Notes: generated from the letters alone by a model not told the origin. A DNA stretch of 29,859 bases from a virus (IMGVR_UViG_3300018080_000456:1-29859); one strand, 5' to 3'; shown: positions 7,939 through 15,544, counted from the stretch's first letter. A program made the numbers and translations.

Positions 7939-9004
7939 GTCTCGTACCAGAGTCGAGGCGGAGGAGATCTTCAACGGGTGGCCCGAGGAAGACCCCATTC
8001 TGGCTTACGACGACTTCTTCATCGGGGGTTCTACCGGGGATGAGCTGCCGGGGTACAACACCGAGTGTTTCTCTGATCAGCTGACCGGTATCGTTACGGT
8101 CCAGGATCTGAAGAACCCTCCCTCGACGGAAGCTCTGGTAGAGGCGGTTGACGACTTCGATCAGTTCGTGGTCGATCAGGTGAACCTCCTTCACGAGGAC
8201 CGTTACGGGGAGCTGTTCTTCGCCGTTAAACGGGACGCGTTTCGGCTGTTTGGTTTCTCCGCTATCAGGTCCGGGGCGGCCGGTGATGTCCCTCTCCAAG
8301 AGGTGGACTTGGTCTTGGACGAGAACGACTACTACATACTGGAATACTTGAAGACCACTACCTCTGACTACTTCAAGGTTGCCCAGGTGGCTCTTCTCGT
8401 GGCGTACGACAACATGGGGGTAGACACGGTTCGCTTCTGTCAGAAAGACGGTTGCCCCCTGTGTGTGGCCCACGAGGGGCTCTTCTATCGCGTGAACAGC
8501 CTGATGGACCGTTTGTGCTCGGGTGGCAACGTTCCCCATCCTTACTGCGAGTCCACATGGGCTCCTGTGATCGACCGGTCGAGCTACTACGGTCCCTTGC
8601 TTGGACATCTGAATGTGGAGCGGTTGGAGCACGGCGGTGTGGAGCTGCTGAACGTTCCTGCCGAGTACGTGGAGGAGATCAAGTTGATCGCGGAGAAGCT
8701 CGACTTCGAGCGTATCCGCTTTGTGAACATGGTTGACTACTCACTGAACGACTCTTCGTACCAAGGGGACCTGGACGGGGTGGTTGTTCTCGTGGAGGAG
8801 GATACCTTGGTGGTTCACAACGGGTACGTTGGGATCAACGGTCCTGTGGAGTTTCTCCGGGAGTTCTCAAGGCCGGTGGTCAACCTCTCGAAGATCTCTC
8901 TTGATGACGTCAGGGACCCCACGGTGTACTATGTAGGCGGACGTTCCGCAGTACGTCACGAGGGTAAATTCTGGGACGCTAGCACGGGAGAGCGTCTCGC
9001 GTAG
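7910..9004 (+). CDS. MuF-like minor head / head morphogenesis protein
   Basis: Up to 364 residues from a GTG at 7910; a second in-frame GTG at 7928 is equally possible, since neither has a clear Shine-Dalgarno. It overlaps the portal end and is likely coupled to it. Near residues 177-220 is CQKDGCPLC-(x)n-PHPYCESTWAPV, which matches the end of the Phage Mu gpF-type domain (two cysteines, a short loop, then HPxC(R/E) and a hydrophobic strand). The MuF protein lies next to the portal in very many phages and is a minor capsid or ejected protein needed for head morphogenesis. After about residue 240 there is an extra, mostly beta C-terminal domain with no recognised family. The assignment combines motif and position; sequence similarity was not tested. 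Confidence 0.6.
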   Translation: MADCRPVSVRSRTRVEAEEIFNGWPEEDPILAYDDFFIGGSTGDELPGYNTECFSDQLTGIVTVQDLKNPPSTEALVEAVDDFDQFVVDQVNLLHEDRYGELFFAVKRDAFRLFGFSAIRSGAAGDVPLQEVDLVLDENDYYILEYLKTTTSDYFKVAQVALLVAYDNMGVDTVRFCQKDGCPLCVAHEGLFYRVNSLMDRLCSGGNVPHPYCESTWAPVIDRSSYYGPLLGHLNVERLEHGGVELLNVPAEYVEEIKLIAEKLDFERIRFVNMVDYSLNDSSYQGDLDGVVVLVEEDTLVVHNGYVGINGPVEFLREFSRPVVNLSKISLDDVRDPTVYYVGGRSAVRHEGKFWDASTGERLA

Positions 9005-9013
9005 GAGGTAGAG

Positions 9014-9121
9014 ATGGGTTTCAAGAAGACCGGAGACGCCACACCGACGGGGAAGCCCTTTACCCCTAAGGTACCCAAGGACGACAAGAAGGGTTCGGCC
9101 CCGCAGCCTCCGAAGAAGTGA
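9014..9121 (+). CDS. Tiny Lys/Pro-rich protein (35 aa)
   Basis: ATG at 9014 is preceded by TAGGAGG that is fused to the stop of the previous gene, an ideal ribosome binding site. The 35-residue product is one third Lys and Pro (MGFKKTGDATPTGKPF at the start, PQPPKK at the end), with no hydrophobic core, so it is probably unfolded on its own. Its stop TGA overlaps the GTG start of the next gene. Such small basic tails between portal and protease could be a capsid-internal or DNA-contacting peptide, but no function is shown. Confidence 0.6.
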   Translation: MGFKKTGDATPTGKPFTPKVPKDDKKGSAPQPPKK

Positions 9122-9444
9122 GGTTCTTCGCTGTAAACCAAGGGGACTCTCCTGTAGCGGTGGTGTTTCATGATCACCGCGAGGGGGTACTCTACTGCCG
9201 TTCTCGTTCTGCTTCCTTCCTTGCAGCCTTTGATGCCGTTTGTGCCAGATCGGGGGTTGACCTGGTTCGAGAGGGGGACCAAGGTAGGGTACTTCGAGCG
9301 ATCCACGCGGGGGTAGAGGATTACGCTTGGGCCGAAAACGCGCTTGATCAGCTCAGTACAGGGTTCTGGTCTGTAGCGGAAAATGGTAGAGTGGCCGATG
9401 TAGCCTCCGGTATTGATTCGATAATCCGGAAATATCTCACCTGA
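9118..9444 (+). CDS. Hypothetical protein (108 aa)
   Basis: GTG at 9118 overlaps the upstream TGA as GTGA, which suggests reinitiation; no separate Shine-Dalgarno is evident. The protein begins MRFFAVNQGDSPVAVVFHDH and has alternating beta and helix segments; the C-terminal half (VEDYAWAENALDQL...VASGIDSIIRKYL) is helical. I do not recognise a family. It is the last gene before the promoter region at 9445-9533, so it closes the portal transcription segment. Confidence 0.6.
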   Translation: MRFFAVNQGDSPVAVVFHDHREGVLYCRSRSASFLAAFDAVCARSGVDLVREGDQGRVLRAIHAGVEDYAWAENALDQLSTGFWSVAENGRVADVASGIDSIIRKYLT

Positions 9445-9465
9445 TCATATAGTCGAAATCTTTTT

Positions 9466-9495
9466 TAAAATCCCGACACCGTAGTTGCGTATAAT
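9466..9495 (+). promoter_or_regulatory. Late-type promoter upstream of protease
   Basis: TAAAATCCC begins at 9466; 18 bp after the TAAAAT hexamer is a perfect TATAAT at 9490-9495. The same TARAATCCC plus -10 arrangement occurs at 15510 and 22760. The predicted transcription start is near 9502. The surrounding 89 bp are AT-rich compared with the coding sequence, as expected for a promoter. It would drive the protease-scaffold-capsid genes. Confidence 0.65.
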
Positions 9496-9501
9496 CTTTG
9501 G

Positions 9502-9537
9502 ATGAACGACGCTTTCGTTGTTTTGAAAAGATCATGA
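9502..9537 (+). CDS. Candidate 11-codon leader peptide
   Basis: ATG at 9502 lies about where transcription from the TATAAT at 9490-9495 should begin, so this ORF would be leaderless or nearly so. It encodes MNDAFVVLKRS and its TGA overlaps the protease ATG at 9534 as ATGA. The protease start itself has only a poor AAAAG as ribosome site, so reinitiation after this peptide is an attractive way to translate it. Purely inferred from geometry; the peptide could be chance. Confidence 0.35.
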   Translation: MNDAFVVLKRS

Positions 9538-10451
9538 GCTTCAAGAAAACAGCTGCGGCGCAAGTTCTGGGCGTTCAGCCTCTGGGCGGGGCGTGGAATA
9601 AGGTTGCTTCGGGCAAGTTCTCCTCCGTCTACATGGACGACGGGTACGGTCTCAACTTCGAGGCCATCCTGGACACGGTTGCGGACACTTTCAAGATTTC
9701 TCGCGACCCGCGTGACTACTTGCTCATACCGTGCAGGGCTTGTAGCGCGGATCGTCCGAACGAGAACATGGATGCGTTCCGGAGAGAGGAACTTCTTCGG
9801 TTCGATCCCCCTATCGGCCGCCGCGTCTACTCCACCTTCCAGCTGAAACCCCACTTCGTCAACCACAACGCCAGCAACTACGCACTGTCGCGCGGAGTCC
9901 TCATCGACTCGCACTTCAACGATCAGAACGCTGCCACGGACGCGGTCAAGACGGCAGTCTTCGAGGCCACCGGCAAGGATGTGGTCAACGATGAGTTTGT
10001 CGAAGTTCTGATCGCTGCCGACATGACCAAGGACCCGCATCTCGCGGAGGCCTACAAGGGTGGCGCTGTTGATCGTTTCAGCATGGGTTGCGACGTCGAG
10101 AACACCGAGTGCTCGGTGTGCGGTAAGGTAGCCTCGACGACTCTCCAGTTCTGCGATCACGTCCGGGGTAAGCATTCCCGGATCGCGTATCCCGTCGATG
10201 GCGGCGGTGAACGTCGCGCCTTCGAGTGGTGCGGGGGTACTATCTTCGCGGAGCTGAGCGCGGTTGACGATCCCGCTGATAAATCTGCTGAGATCCAGGA
10301 GGGTATCCTTCGGGTGGCTGCCACGGACCCGCAGGCTCATTCCTTGACAGAAGATCAGGTGCGTGAGATCACCACCTACGTTGCGAAGAACGCCAGTAAG
10401 ATCCCGGAGTCCCTGGCTGGGCTGATTAACTCAGCTTTGGCGGGACGTTAG
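9534..10451 (+). CDS. Prohead maturation protease
   Basis: 305 residues from ATG 9534 (a TTG at 9498 in the same frame is less likely, because it would lie at or before the predicted transcription start). The region YLLIPCRACSADRPNENMDAF, then STFQLKPHFVNHNASN with His111, then FVEVLIAADM and VDRFSMGC with Ser183 follows the order of phage head maturation proteases, with the His and Ser as likely catalytic residues by analogy with the HK97/U35 type. After the Ser there is a CSVCG...CDH metal-binding-like segment (C193, C196, C207, H209), often present in proteases of large myoviruses. It would cleave scaffold and capsid termini inside the prohead. It lies directly before the scaffold and capsid genes, which supports the call. 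Confidence 0.72.
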   Translation: MSFKKTAAAQVLGVQPLGGAWNKVASGKFSSVYMDDGYGLNFEAILDTVADTFKISRDPRDYLLIPCRACSADRPNENMDAFRREELLRFDPPIGRRVYSTFQLKPHFVNHNASNYALSRGVLIDSHFNDQNAATDAVKTAVFEATGKDVVNDEFVEVLIAADMTKDPHLAEAYKGGAVDRFSMGCDVENTECSVCGKVASTTLQFCDHVRGKHSRIAYPVDGGGERRAFEWCGGTIFAELSAVDDPADKSAEIQEGILRVAATDPQAHSLTEDQVREITTYVAKNASKIPESLAGLINSALAGR

Positions 10452-10461
10452 GAGAGGTCTG

Positions 10462-12429
10462 ATGACAATGCCGTTTACCGAACGATTCAAGCTCTTCAAG
10501 ACCGTGGCGGATCTTCACGCCAAGGGCACGATCAACCTCTCGGCATCAGACCAGGAGCGCATCGAATCCGAGACCATGGATCTCGTTCGTAAGTCGGTAT
10601 TGAACCGGACGGCCATGTCCGCCCCTCCGGGGTTCGAGAAGGTTCTCATGGAGCTGGAGAAGGCTCCCGATGCCGACGCGGCGTACAACGTGATCGTCGA
10701 CTTCCTGAAGACCGAGGGAATCATCAAGGAAGAGATCGAGAGGGCTGAGGAGGCCGAGATTCTGGAAGACGAGCTGGCGGACGTCAAGGAGAAGGCTACC
10801 GATGGTCCCTCGTCTCCGATCACGGAGAAGGTCAAGGAGATGGGTGGCGGCGATCCCATCGAGGTCAAGCTCGACGACAAGCCGGTGCCCTCGATGGGTG
10901 GAAAGCCCGACGAGGAGAAGCCTCCCAAGAAGGACGAGTCCGGCGAGGAGAAGCCTCCCAAGAAGGACGACAAGCCCGAGGAAAAGAAGGACGACAAGCC
11001 CGAGGAAAAGAAGGACGACAAGCCGGACCTCTCCAAGGAGCGCGAGGCCACGTTGCGGCGTGCGCAGGAGCAGGAGCACGGAGACATCCAGGAGCTTCAG
11101 GAGCGCGCAGAGGAAGCCGGCACTTCTCCTTCAGCGGAGGAGATGGGCATCTCGGATGCCGGGGAGGGTTCGATGGCTCACGAGGACACTACGATGCCTG
11201 CCAGGGCGAAGAAGATCAAGATCGCCATCACCCGAAGCCGTACGCTGGTCGCGCATCACGAGGATCATGGCGCGATCTTCCACGCAGTTCCTGCTGACAA
11301 GTATCGCAACGACCCCGAAGCTCTTCGGCGTTTGGCCAACCGTGTGTACGGGCTCGCTGTTTACCAGGGGTTTAGCAAGGCCGCTGAGTTCTGTAACGCG
11401 AAGATGCTGCGGGCTGCCGGTGTCGACGATGACATCGAGCTGAACAGCGCCGAGGAAGTCGAGCCGAAGAATCAGGGCATCCTCGCGGACGCCGAGGACG
11501 TCAACCGTCAGGAGTACGACGACTCCGATCCGGACTCGGCGCTTCCCGGTGGCGAGGTTGATACCAGGGAGAAGCCCGACAAGGTGACCCCGCGCACCCT
11601 GAGCGGTGAGCGCAGGGCTGTCCTGCGGCGAGCGCGCCTTACTTTCGAAGCTCGCAAGAAGGCTGAGGGCGAGACCAAGGACATCCTCGACGAAGCCGAG
11701 AACGTCATCGAGGAGAAGAAGCCCTCCAAGCCGTCCATGGACTCCACTTCCGACGCCGACACCAACGCCCAGGAGCAGCACAACGGTTCCGAAGGTGATG
11801 TTCTCTCGGGCGGAGATGACGTGATTCGTTCGGCGCACGCCAACTTCAAGAAGCTCTACGACGAGCGGACGAAGAAGGCTGTCGCTGAGGCCAAGGAGGA
11901 CTTCGTCCGGAAGTTCGCTCGTGCGGTCCGGGTGGCGTCGTCGCGGATGCGCCTCAACCATGAGGAGCACCCGATCAAGGTTGCCGCCGTCGACGTCCTG
12001 TCGGCGGAGTCCGGTGACATCGAGTTCGCCAACGGTGACGTCTATTCGGGTATGGACGTTTCCGCCGCCGTCGATCTGACGGAGCTGATTACCGCAGAAG
12101 GTCATGACAGGTTCGTGGAGGCTCTCTTGGAGAAAGCCGCCGACCTGATGGCCAAGGACGCCTCGTACCTCAAGGACGCGGAGGAGGACCTCAGGAACCT
12201 CGCTCCGGTTGCTGTGAGGGGATCTGCCGAGGCGACTGATATGCGACGTACCTCTCGTCGCGCTTCTCTGGTTCGTAGGGAAGCCGCCGAGGGCAATTTC
12301 GAGGTCGATGGGGCTCCTGCATCCAGCCCTCCGCAATCTTCAGGTGTCGCTGATCTTCGTAGCGCTATTGGTGGAAGCACTCTTCTGGGACGTAGACTCG
12401 GACGTCTCGGCGGGGTCCAGGGCCAGTAG
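10462..12429 (+). CDS. Scaffold / prohead core-like protein
   Basis: 655 residues; AGGAGAGG precedes ATG 10462 (ATG 10468 is an alternative). It is very rich in Glu, Lys, Asp and Ala. Residues 85-150 are helical (EERAEEAEILEDELADVKEK style), and residues 151-190 are a low-complexity KPPKKDE / KPEEKKDD repeat. Two further helical, charged stretches follow, and the C-terminus is Arg/Ser-rich and glycine-ended. A long, acidic, coiled-coil protein between prohead protease and major capsid is the normal position and style of a scaffolding or core protein that is degraded on maturation. At 655 residues it is larger than most scaffolds, so it may also contain an internal head-protein part. No enzymatic motif was seen. 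Confidence 0.6.
   Translation: MTMPFTERFKLFKTVADLHAKGTINLSASDQERIESETMDLVRKSVLNRTAMSAPPGFEKVLMELEKAPDADAAYNVIVDFLKTEGIIKEEIERAEEAEILEDELADVKEKATDGPSSPITEKVKEMGGGDPIEVKLDDKPVPSMGGKPDEEKPPKKDESGEEKPPKKDDKPEEKKDDKPEEKKDDKPDLSKEREATLRRAQEQEHGDIQELQERAEEAGTSPSAEEMGISDAGEGSMAHEDTTMPARAKKIKIAITRSRTLVAHHEDHGAIFHAVPADKYRNDPEALRRLANRVYGLAVYQGFSKAAEFCNAKMLRAAGVDDDIELNSAEEVEPKNQGILADAEDVNRQEYDDSDPDSALPGGEVDTREKPDKVTPRTLSGERRAVLRRARLTFEARKKAEGETKDILDEAENVIEEKKPSKPSMDSTSDADTNAQEQHNGSEGDVLSGGDDVIRSAHANFKKLYDERTKKAVAEAKEDFVRKFARAVRVASSRMRLNHEEHPIKVAAVDVLSAESGDIEFANGDVYSGMDVSAAVDLTELITAEGHDRFVEALLEKAADLMAKDASYLKDAEEDLRNLAPVAVRGSAEATDMRRTSRRASLVRREAAEGNFEVDGAPASSPPQSSGVADLRSAIGGSTLLGRRLGRLGGVQGQ
10912..11019 (+). 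repeat. In-frame tandem repeats in scaffold gene
   Basis: A 26-bp block starting GAGGAGAAGCCTCCCAAG occurs at 10912-10937 and again at 10945-10970 (period 33 bp). It is followed by two exact 24-bp copies starting AAGCCCGAGGAAAAGAAG at 10972-10995 and 10996-11019. All keep the reading frame and encode KPPKKDE and KPEEKKDD units. The near-identity at DNA level suggests recent slippage or unequal recombination, so copy number may vary between relatives. Confidence 0.9.
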
Positions 12430-12461
12430 CTTCGAAGTAGGCAAAGCAGAGGAGCAAACGA

Positions 12462-13241
12462 ATGTCTTTCTCACCGCGCATGGAGGCGTTTCGGGTATCG
12501 AGCCGAGCAATCGGTATCGACCTGATGCGCTCCCAGTACACGCGGAACCTGGGGCATTTCGTCGCTTCCGCTTCTTCCACGTTCCGGGCCGGGATGCTCG
12601 TTCAGTTGAACAGCAGCCAGGAGATCGAGATCTGTGGTAACGGCGGCGCGACGAATCCCTTCGGCTTCGCGAAGTACACGAAGGCGAACACGCTCTACGC
12701 GTCTGTCGTTGGCGAGCAGATCCAGCTCGTTGGCGTAGCCGCCACCAATCTCGCGCATTCGAACCTGTGGGTTCCGGGCGCGACGGGCGGTGTTCGGGTC
12801 TACAACCTGACCACGGGTACGGTCTACACCGAGGGCGCCGGTAGCGACTACACGGCGAACTACACCAACGGTCAGATCACCCGCGTGGCTGGCGGTACCA
12901 TCGCTGACGGCGAGATCGTCGGCGTGGACTACCAGTACACGGTGACCGAGCAGGAGCTGAAGTTCGAGGGCCGCAACTTCTGGAACTTCCTGAATGACGT
13001 TGACATTCAGGATCGGAAGATCACCGTGATCAACGACTGGTCACTGATCTTTACGACCCAGTACGATGTCGCCCAGACCTTCGCGGTCAACGATGCCCTC
13101 ACCGCTGGCACTTCGGCTGCCAACATGGAGGGTCTCGTGACGAAGGGTGGCGCCGGTCCGTACATCGGCCGCGTCTACCAGGTCCCGACCCCCGATGACC
13201 CGTTCCTCGGCGTCCAGTATGCCGGCGGACCCACCAGCTAG
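12462..13241 (+). CDS. Probable capsid decoration / head structural protein
   Basis: 259 residues; ATG 12462 follows AGAGGAG. The N-terminus is MSFSPRMEAFRVSSR, then a mostly beta sequence (FRAGMLVQLNSSQEIEIC, FGFAKYTKANTLYA, VRVYNLTTGTVY, EIVGVDYQYTVTE). No TM segment or catalytic motif. The pattern 'AGMLVQLNSS...E' with 'G.AKYTKA' recalls capsid-associated beta-barrel proteins. It sits between scaffold and major capsid, with strongly GC-rich codons like those of the capsid gene, which points to a high-copy virion protein such as a decoration protein. The identification is by context only. Confidence 0.5.
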   Translation: MSFSPRMEAFRVSSRAIGIDLMRSQYTRNLGHFVASASSTFRAGMLVQLNSSQEIEICGNGGATNPFGFAKYTKANTLYASVVGEQIQLVGVAATNLAHSNLWVPGATGGVRVYNLTTGTVYTEGAGSDYTANYTNGQITRVAGGTIADGEIVGVDYQYTVTEQELKFEGRNFWNFLNDVDIQDRKITVINDWSLIFTTQYDVAQTFAVNDALTAGTSAANMEGLVTKGGAGPYIGRVYQVPTPDDPFLGVQYAGGPTS

Positions 13242-13255
13242 GAAGGAGGCTGACG

Positions 13256-14518
13256 ATGTCCAATCCGTTCAAGAGCATCAGCAAGAATCGTCGCCCCGGC
13301 CCCTCGCGGTCCGCGCAGAGGAATGGCGACCAGACCCGGCGACAGCGCGCTCCCCGTCGCGAGGCTTCCGAGCAGCCGCGTGACCGCATGGCCGTACGTC
13401 CGGGCCGCTTCGCCAACAAGCGCGACGAGGGCCTCTTCGAGGGCAACGGCACGTTCAACCCGCAGCGGTACGACCTTCCGTCGAGCCGTCGCGCCACCGC
13501 CAGCAGCACCGACCGTCGCATGTTCGACGGCAGGGGTGAGATCAACGCGCACGACAAGCGCGAGGCGATGACGCAGATCCATCAGCTGATGAACGAGGTC
13601 ACGAAGAAGAACGCTCAGGCGCTCTCCTTCTACCGTCCCGACACGGAGACCTCGATCAGCAAGGAAGCTCGGCGCGACATTCTCGCCGCCGCGCTCACCG
13701 ACCCGACCGGACAGGGCTTCCACATCGTCGGTCAGGAGCTGGCGCTCCCGATCAAGGCGATCCTCGACTACGAGGGCTTCGCGCGGAAGATCTACCGGGT
13801 TCGGAAGCTGGCCCAGGCCGAGCTGTTCCGTATCCCGCTGGACATCCGTTCGACGGCGTGGGTCATCGGCCAGGACGGTCAGTCCCCCGAGAGCCGCATC
13901 AAGACGAAGTGGATCACCCCGCCCGAGTGGAAGGTGACGAGCTTCCCGGCCATCGACATCATGGACATCTACCAGATGAACTTCGATGTCCTCGACCGGG
14001 CGCAGGACACCGCGCGTCAGGAGATCGAGCTTCAGGAGGACAAGGCTGCGATCAGCCTCATCGACGAGGCCGCGCAGACCGACAACGCCGTGACCACGTT
14101 CGCGACGTTGGGCATCGGCGCCTTCGAGGACGTCCGGTTCCAGGTCGAGCGCCATCGTCTGATGGTCGAGAACTTCCTGATCTCGCGGTCCGAGCTGAGC
14201 GACATCGTCAAGACCATGTCGACCAGCGTGGACCCGGTGACGGAGCGCGAGCTGATCCTCGCGGGTTACATCGGCAACGTCCTGAACGCCCAGATTCTGA
14301 CCGCCGCAGGCACGGGGGTTGAAGAGGTGATCGAGCCCGGAAGCTTCTATGCCACGACGGGCGCGGATTACATGGGCGAGATGGGTGTCAGGATCGAGCT
14401 GTTCTCCGAGCCGTACAACAAGTACAGCCACCAGGAGACGGTCAAGGGCTGGGCCTTCATCGAGATGGTCGGGTTCGCGATTGCCAACGCTCGCTCCTGC
14501 GCCAAGGGCCAGAAGTAG
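13256..14518 (+). CDS. Major capsid protein (HK97 fold)
   Basis: 420 residues; AGGAAGGAGGCTGACG precedes ATG 13256. The basic first 75 residues (many Arg/Pro/Ser) are probably a delta-domain or protease-removed arm. The body has the HK97-like order: long helix with EARRDILAAALTDPTG, then LALPIKAILDYEGFARKIYR, strands with WVIGQDGQSPESRIKTKWIT, the spine helix QEIELQEDKAAISLIDEAAQ, and a C-terminal EPYNKYSHQETVKGWAFIEM-(VG)-FAIANARS, a signature of large-phage capsids. It forms the icosahedral shell. It follows protease and scaffold genes, the classical order, and has the most GC-biased third positions in the window. A long antisense open frame here is a by-product of that bias. Confidence 0.85.
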   Translation: MSNPFKSISKNRRPGPSRSAQRNGDQTRRQRAPRREASEQPRDRMAVRPGRFANKRDEGLFEGNGTFNPQRYDLPSSRRATASSTDRRMFDGRGEINAHDKREAMTQIHQLMNEVTKKNAQALSFYRPDTETSISKEARRDILAAALTDPTGQGFHIVGQELALPIKAILDYEGFARKIYRVRKLAQAELFRIPLDIRSTAWVIGQDGQSPESRIKTKWITPPEWKVTSFPAIDIMDIYQMNFDVLDRAQDTARQEIELQEDKAAISLIDEAAQTDNAVTTFATLGIGAFEDVRFQVERHRLMVENFLISRSELSDIVKTMSTSVDPVTERELILAGYIGNVLNAQILTAAGTGVEEVIEPGSFYATTGADYMGEMGVRIELFSEPYNKYSHQETVKGWAFIEMVGFAIANARSCAKGQK

Positions 14519-14540
14519 CGCGTGACGTGGAAGCAGGTGC

Positions 14541-14569
14541 AGGCGGCGGCGCATCGCGCGCCGCCGCCT
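14541..14569 (+). terminator. Strong hairpin after capsid gene
   Basis: GGCGGCGGCGC at 14542-14552 pairs perfectly with GCGCCGCCGCC at 14558-14568 around loop ATCGC; A14541/T14569 add a twelfth pair. It starts 22 bp after the capsid stop. There is no U-tract, so it may act as a weak or factor-assisted terminator, or protect the 3' end of capsid mRNA. It is the most stable hairpin I see. Confidence 0.6.
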
Positions 14570-14581
14570 AATCCGATGAAC

Positions 14582-14598
14582 CCCGCTTCGGCGGGAGG
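14582..14598 (+). promoter_or_regulatory. CCCGC-loop-GCGGG hairpin before GGGAGG
   Basis: CCCGC 14582-14586, loop TTCG, GCGGG 14591-14595, running into GGGAGG (14593-14598). The GGGAGG is 35 bp from the next start, too far for initiation there. A near copy, CCCGC-GTA-GCGGGAGG, lies at 26435-26450. It may be an mRNA processing or pausing element. Confidence 0.4.
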
Positions 14599-14632
14599 TA
14601 GGGTAACACCCTGGCACACCTGAAGGTCACTG

Positions 14633-15478
14633 ATGGTACGTACGACAGGTTCGCGGGTCCCGGTTTTGGACACGTCCGGGTCCGTCCTGTCGTACACCCA
14701 TCCCGCCAGGGCGAGAAAACTGGTCAAGAAGGGGAAGGCTGTCGTGGTGAAGCGAGAGCCTTTCATCATCAAACTGGCGAGAGATCCCAGGGAGGTTGTC
14801 ATGAACGGTCAAGGTAACAGGGTTCCGATCATCACCAACTTCACGGAGTACTTCCGTGAGGAGCGCGACGTCTACGTGCAGAACCGCAGTAACACTCAGG
14901 TGTCGCTCCAGTTCGAGCTTATCGTGGGTCGCACCGAGTCGATCCTCATCCCGAAGGGGAAGAAGCCGATCAACTTGACGCAGCTCGTTCCGTTCCACGC
15001 CATCAAGGCGTCCACGGACCTGCGCAAGATGGTCAACCGCCGTCCGCCGGTACTCGTCCTCATGGACGAGGGGGAGTACTTGGAGTACTACGAGAAGCTC
15101 GGTGCTCAGTACGGTATCTCGGCTGAGGAGGCCATCGACATGGCTCATCAGGAGCAGTCTGACCTCCAGAACCGACGCACTTTCACGAAGCCCTCTCCGG
15201 AGCCGCGCAAGACCATCGAGCAGATGGCCGAGGAGCGTGAGGCGGAGCCCATGGACCCCCAGGACAAGGTCACGGCGCGTGTAGTGGGCATCTGCAACAG
15301 CGTGGGGGACGACGTCGAGGAGAAGGACCGGATGAAGGCCGGGCCGATGTTGGACGAGTTGCGGGATCTCGACGAGGGGCAGCAGCTCACGCGGGGAGAT
15401 CTGGAGTACTTGCTCGGACACGGTTTCTACCCGTCGGTGAAGAAGTGGGCAGAGCGTGAGTTGGGTGCGCGCTTCTAG
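14633..15478 (+). CDS. RRXRR-domain protein fused to capsid-adjacent protein
   Basis: 281 residues from ATG 14633 (weak AAGGT before it). Residues 9-48 (VPVLDTSGSVLSY, then HPARARKLVKKGKAVVVKRE and PFIIKL) match the RRXRR / PLMP-type domain that starts IscB-like and HNH proteins. From residue 57 the sequence (MNGQGNRVPIITN...DVYVQNRS..., IPKGKKPINLTQLVPFHAIK, STDLRKMV) is an unrelated beta-rich domain followed by a helical charged C-terminus, resembling a small structural protein often found beside the capsid gene in large phages. The internal ATG at 14801 (codon 57) has an ideal AGGGAGG at 14789-14795 and could be the main start. So the RRXRR part may be an extra N-terminal module or an independently expressed remnant. 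No RuvC or HNH motifs follow. Confidence 0.6.
   Translation: MVRTTGSRVPVLDTSGSVLSYTHPARARKLVKKGKAVVVKREPFIIKLARDPREVVMNGQGNRVPIITNFTEYFREERDVYVQNRSNTQVSLQFELIVGRTESILIPKGKKPINLTQLVPFHAIKASTDLRKMVNRRPPVLVLMDEGEYLEYYEKLGAQYGISAEEAIDMAHQEQSDLQNRRTFTKPSPEPRKTIEQMAEEREAEPMDPQDKVTARVVGICNSVGDDVEEKDRMKAGPMLDELRDLDEGQQLTRGDLEYLLGHGFYPSVKKWAERELGARF
14801..15478 (+). CDS. Possible internal-start form of the capsid-adjacent protein
   Basis: The ATG at 14801 is preceded by AGGGAGGTTGTC, the best ribosome site in this area, whereas the longer frame's start at 14633 has only AAGGT. This form (225 residues) would lack the RRXRR domain and hold the DVYVQNRS/INLTQLV/DLRKMV beta-rich domain and the acidic helical tail only. 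It is annotated as an alternative product of the same gene, not as an independent gene. Which form dominates cannot be decided by sequence. Confidence 0.45.
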   Translation: MNGQGNRVPIITNFTEYFREERDVYVQNRSNTQVSLQFELIVGRTESILIPKGKKPINLTQLVPFHAIKASTDLRKMVNRRPPVLVLMDEGEYLEYYEKLGAQYGISAEEAIDMAHQEQSDLQNRRTFTKPSPEPRKTIEQMAEEREAEPMDPQDKVTARVVGICNSVGDDVEEKDRMKAGPMLDELRDLDEGQQLTRGDLEYLLGHGFYPSVKKWAERELGARF

Positions 15479-15509
15479 CTCCTCCTTCTGAGAACTTCCT
15501 CTTCAATTT

Positions 15510-15544
15510 TAGAATCCCCACATTCGACTATGCTATCGTATATA
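15510..15544 (+). promoter_or_regulatory. Late-type promoter upstream of 156-aa gene
   Basis: TAGAATCCCC starts at 15510; TATCGT at 15534-15539 follows the TAGAAT hexamer after 18 bp, with a second TA-rich box TATATA at 15539-15544. Matches the 9466 and 22760 sites. The next ATG at 15579 has AAGAGGTG in front. Either -10 could be used. Confidence 0.55.

Noticed and set aside
7634-8632. Reverse-strand open frame of 332 codons over the portal tail and MuF gene
   Set aside because: Its sequence is the shadow of Gly/Pro-rich and GC-biased codons of two real genes, with no start signal or family match.
14593-14598. GGGAGG as a ribosome site for a small unlisted gene
   Set aside because: No ATG, GTG or TTG follows at a usable distance; the first plausible start is 35 bp away.
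13238-14617. Long antisense open frame (459 codons) opposite the major capsid gene
   Set aside because: It runs exactly against a clear HK97 capsid with strong GC third-position bias, which produces open antisense frames; its Arg/Leu/Val/Asp-rich text has no recognisable domain and no ribosome site.
14519-14632. IscB guide-RNA (omega RNA) locus upstream of the RRXRR gene
   Set aside because: The gap is only 114 bp and its hairpins are explained as a capsid-end terminator and a repeated CCCGC/GCGGG element; no nuclease domains follow. Kept only as a speculation within the RRXRR finding.
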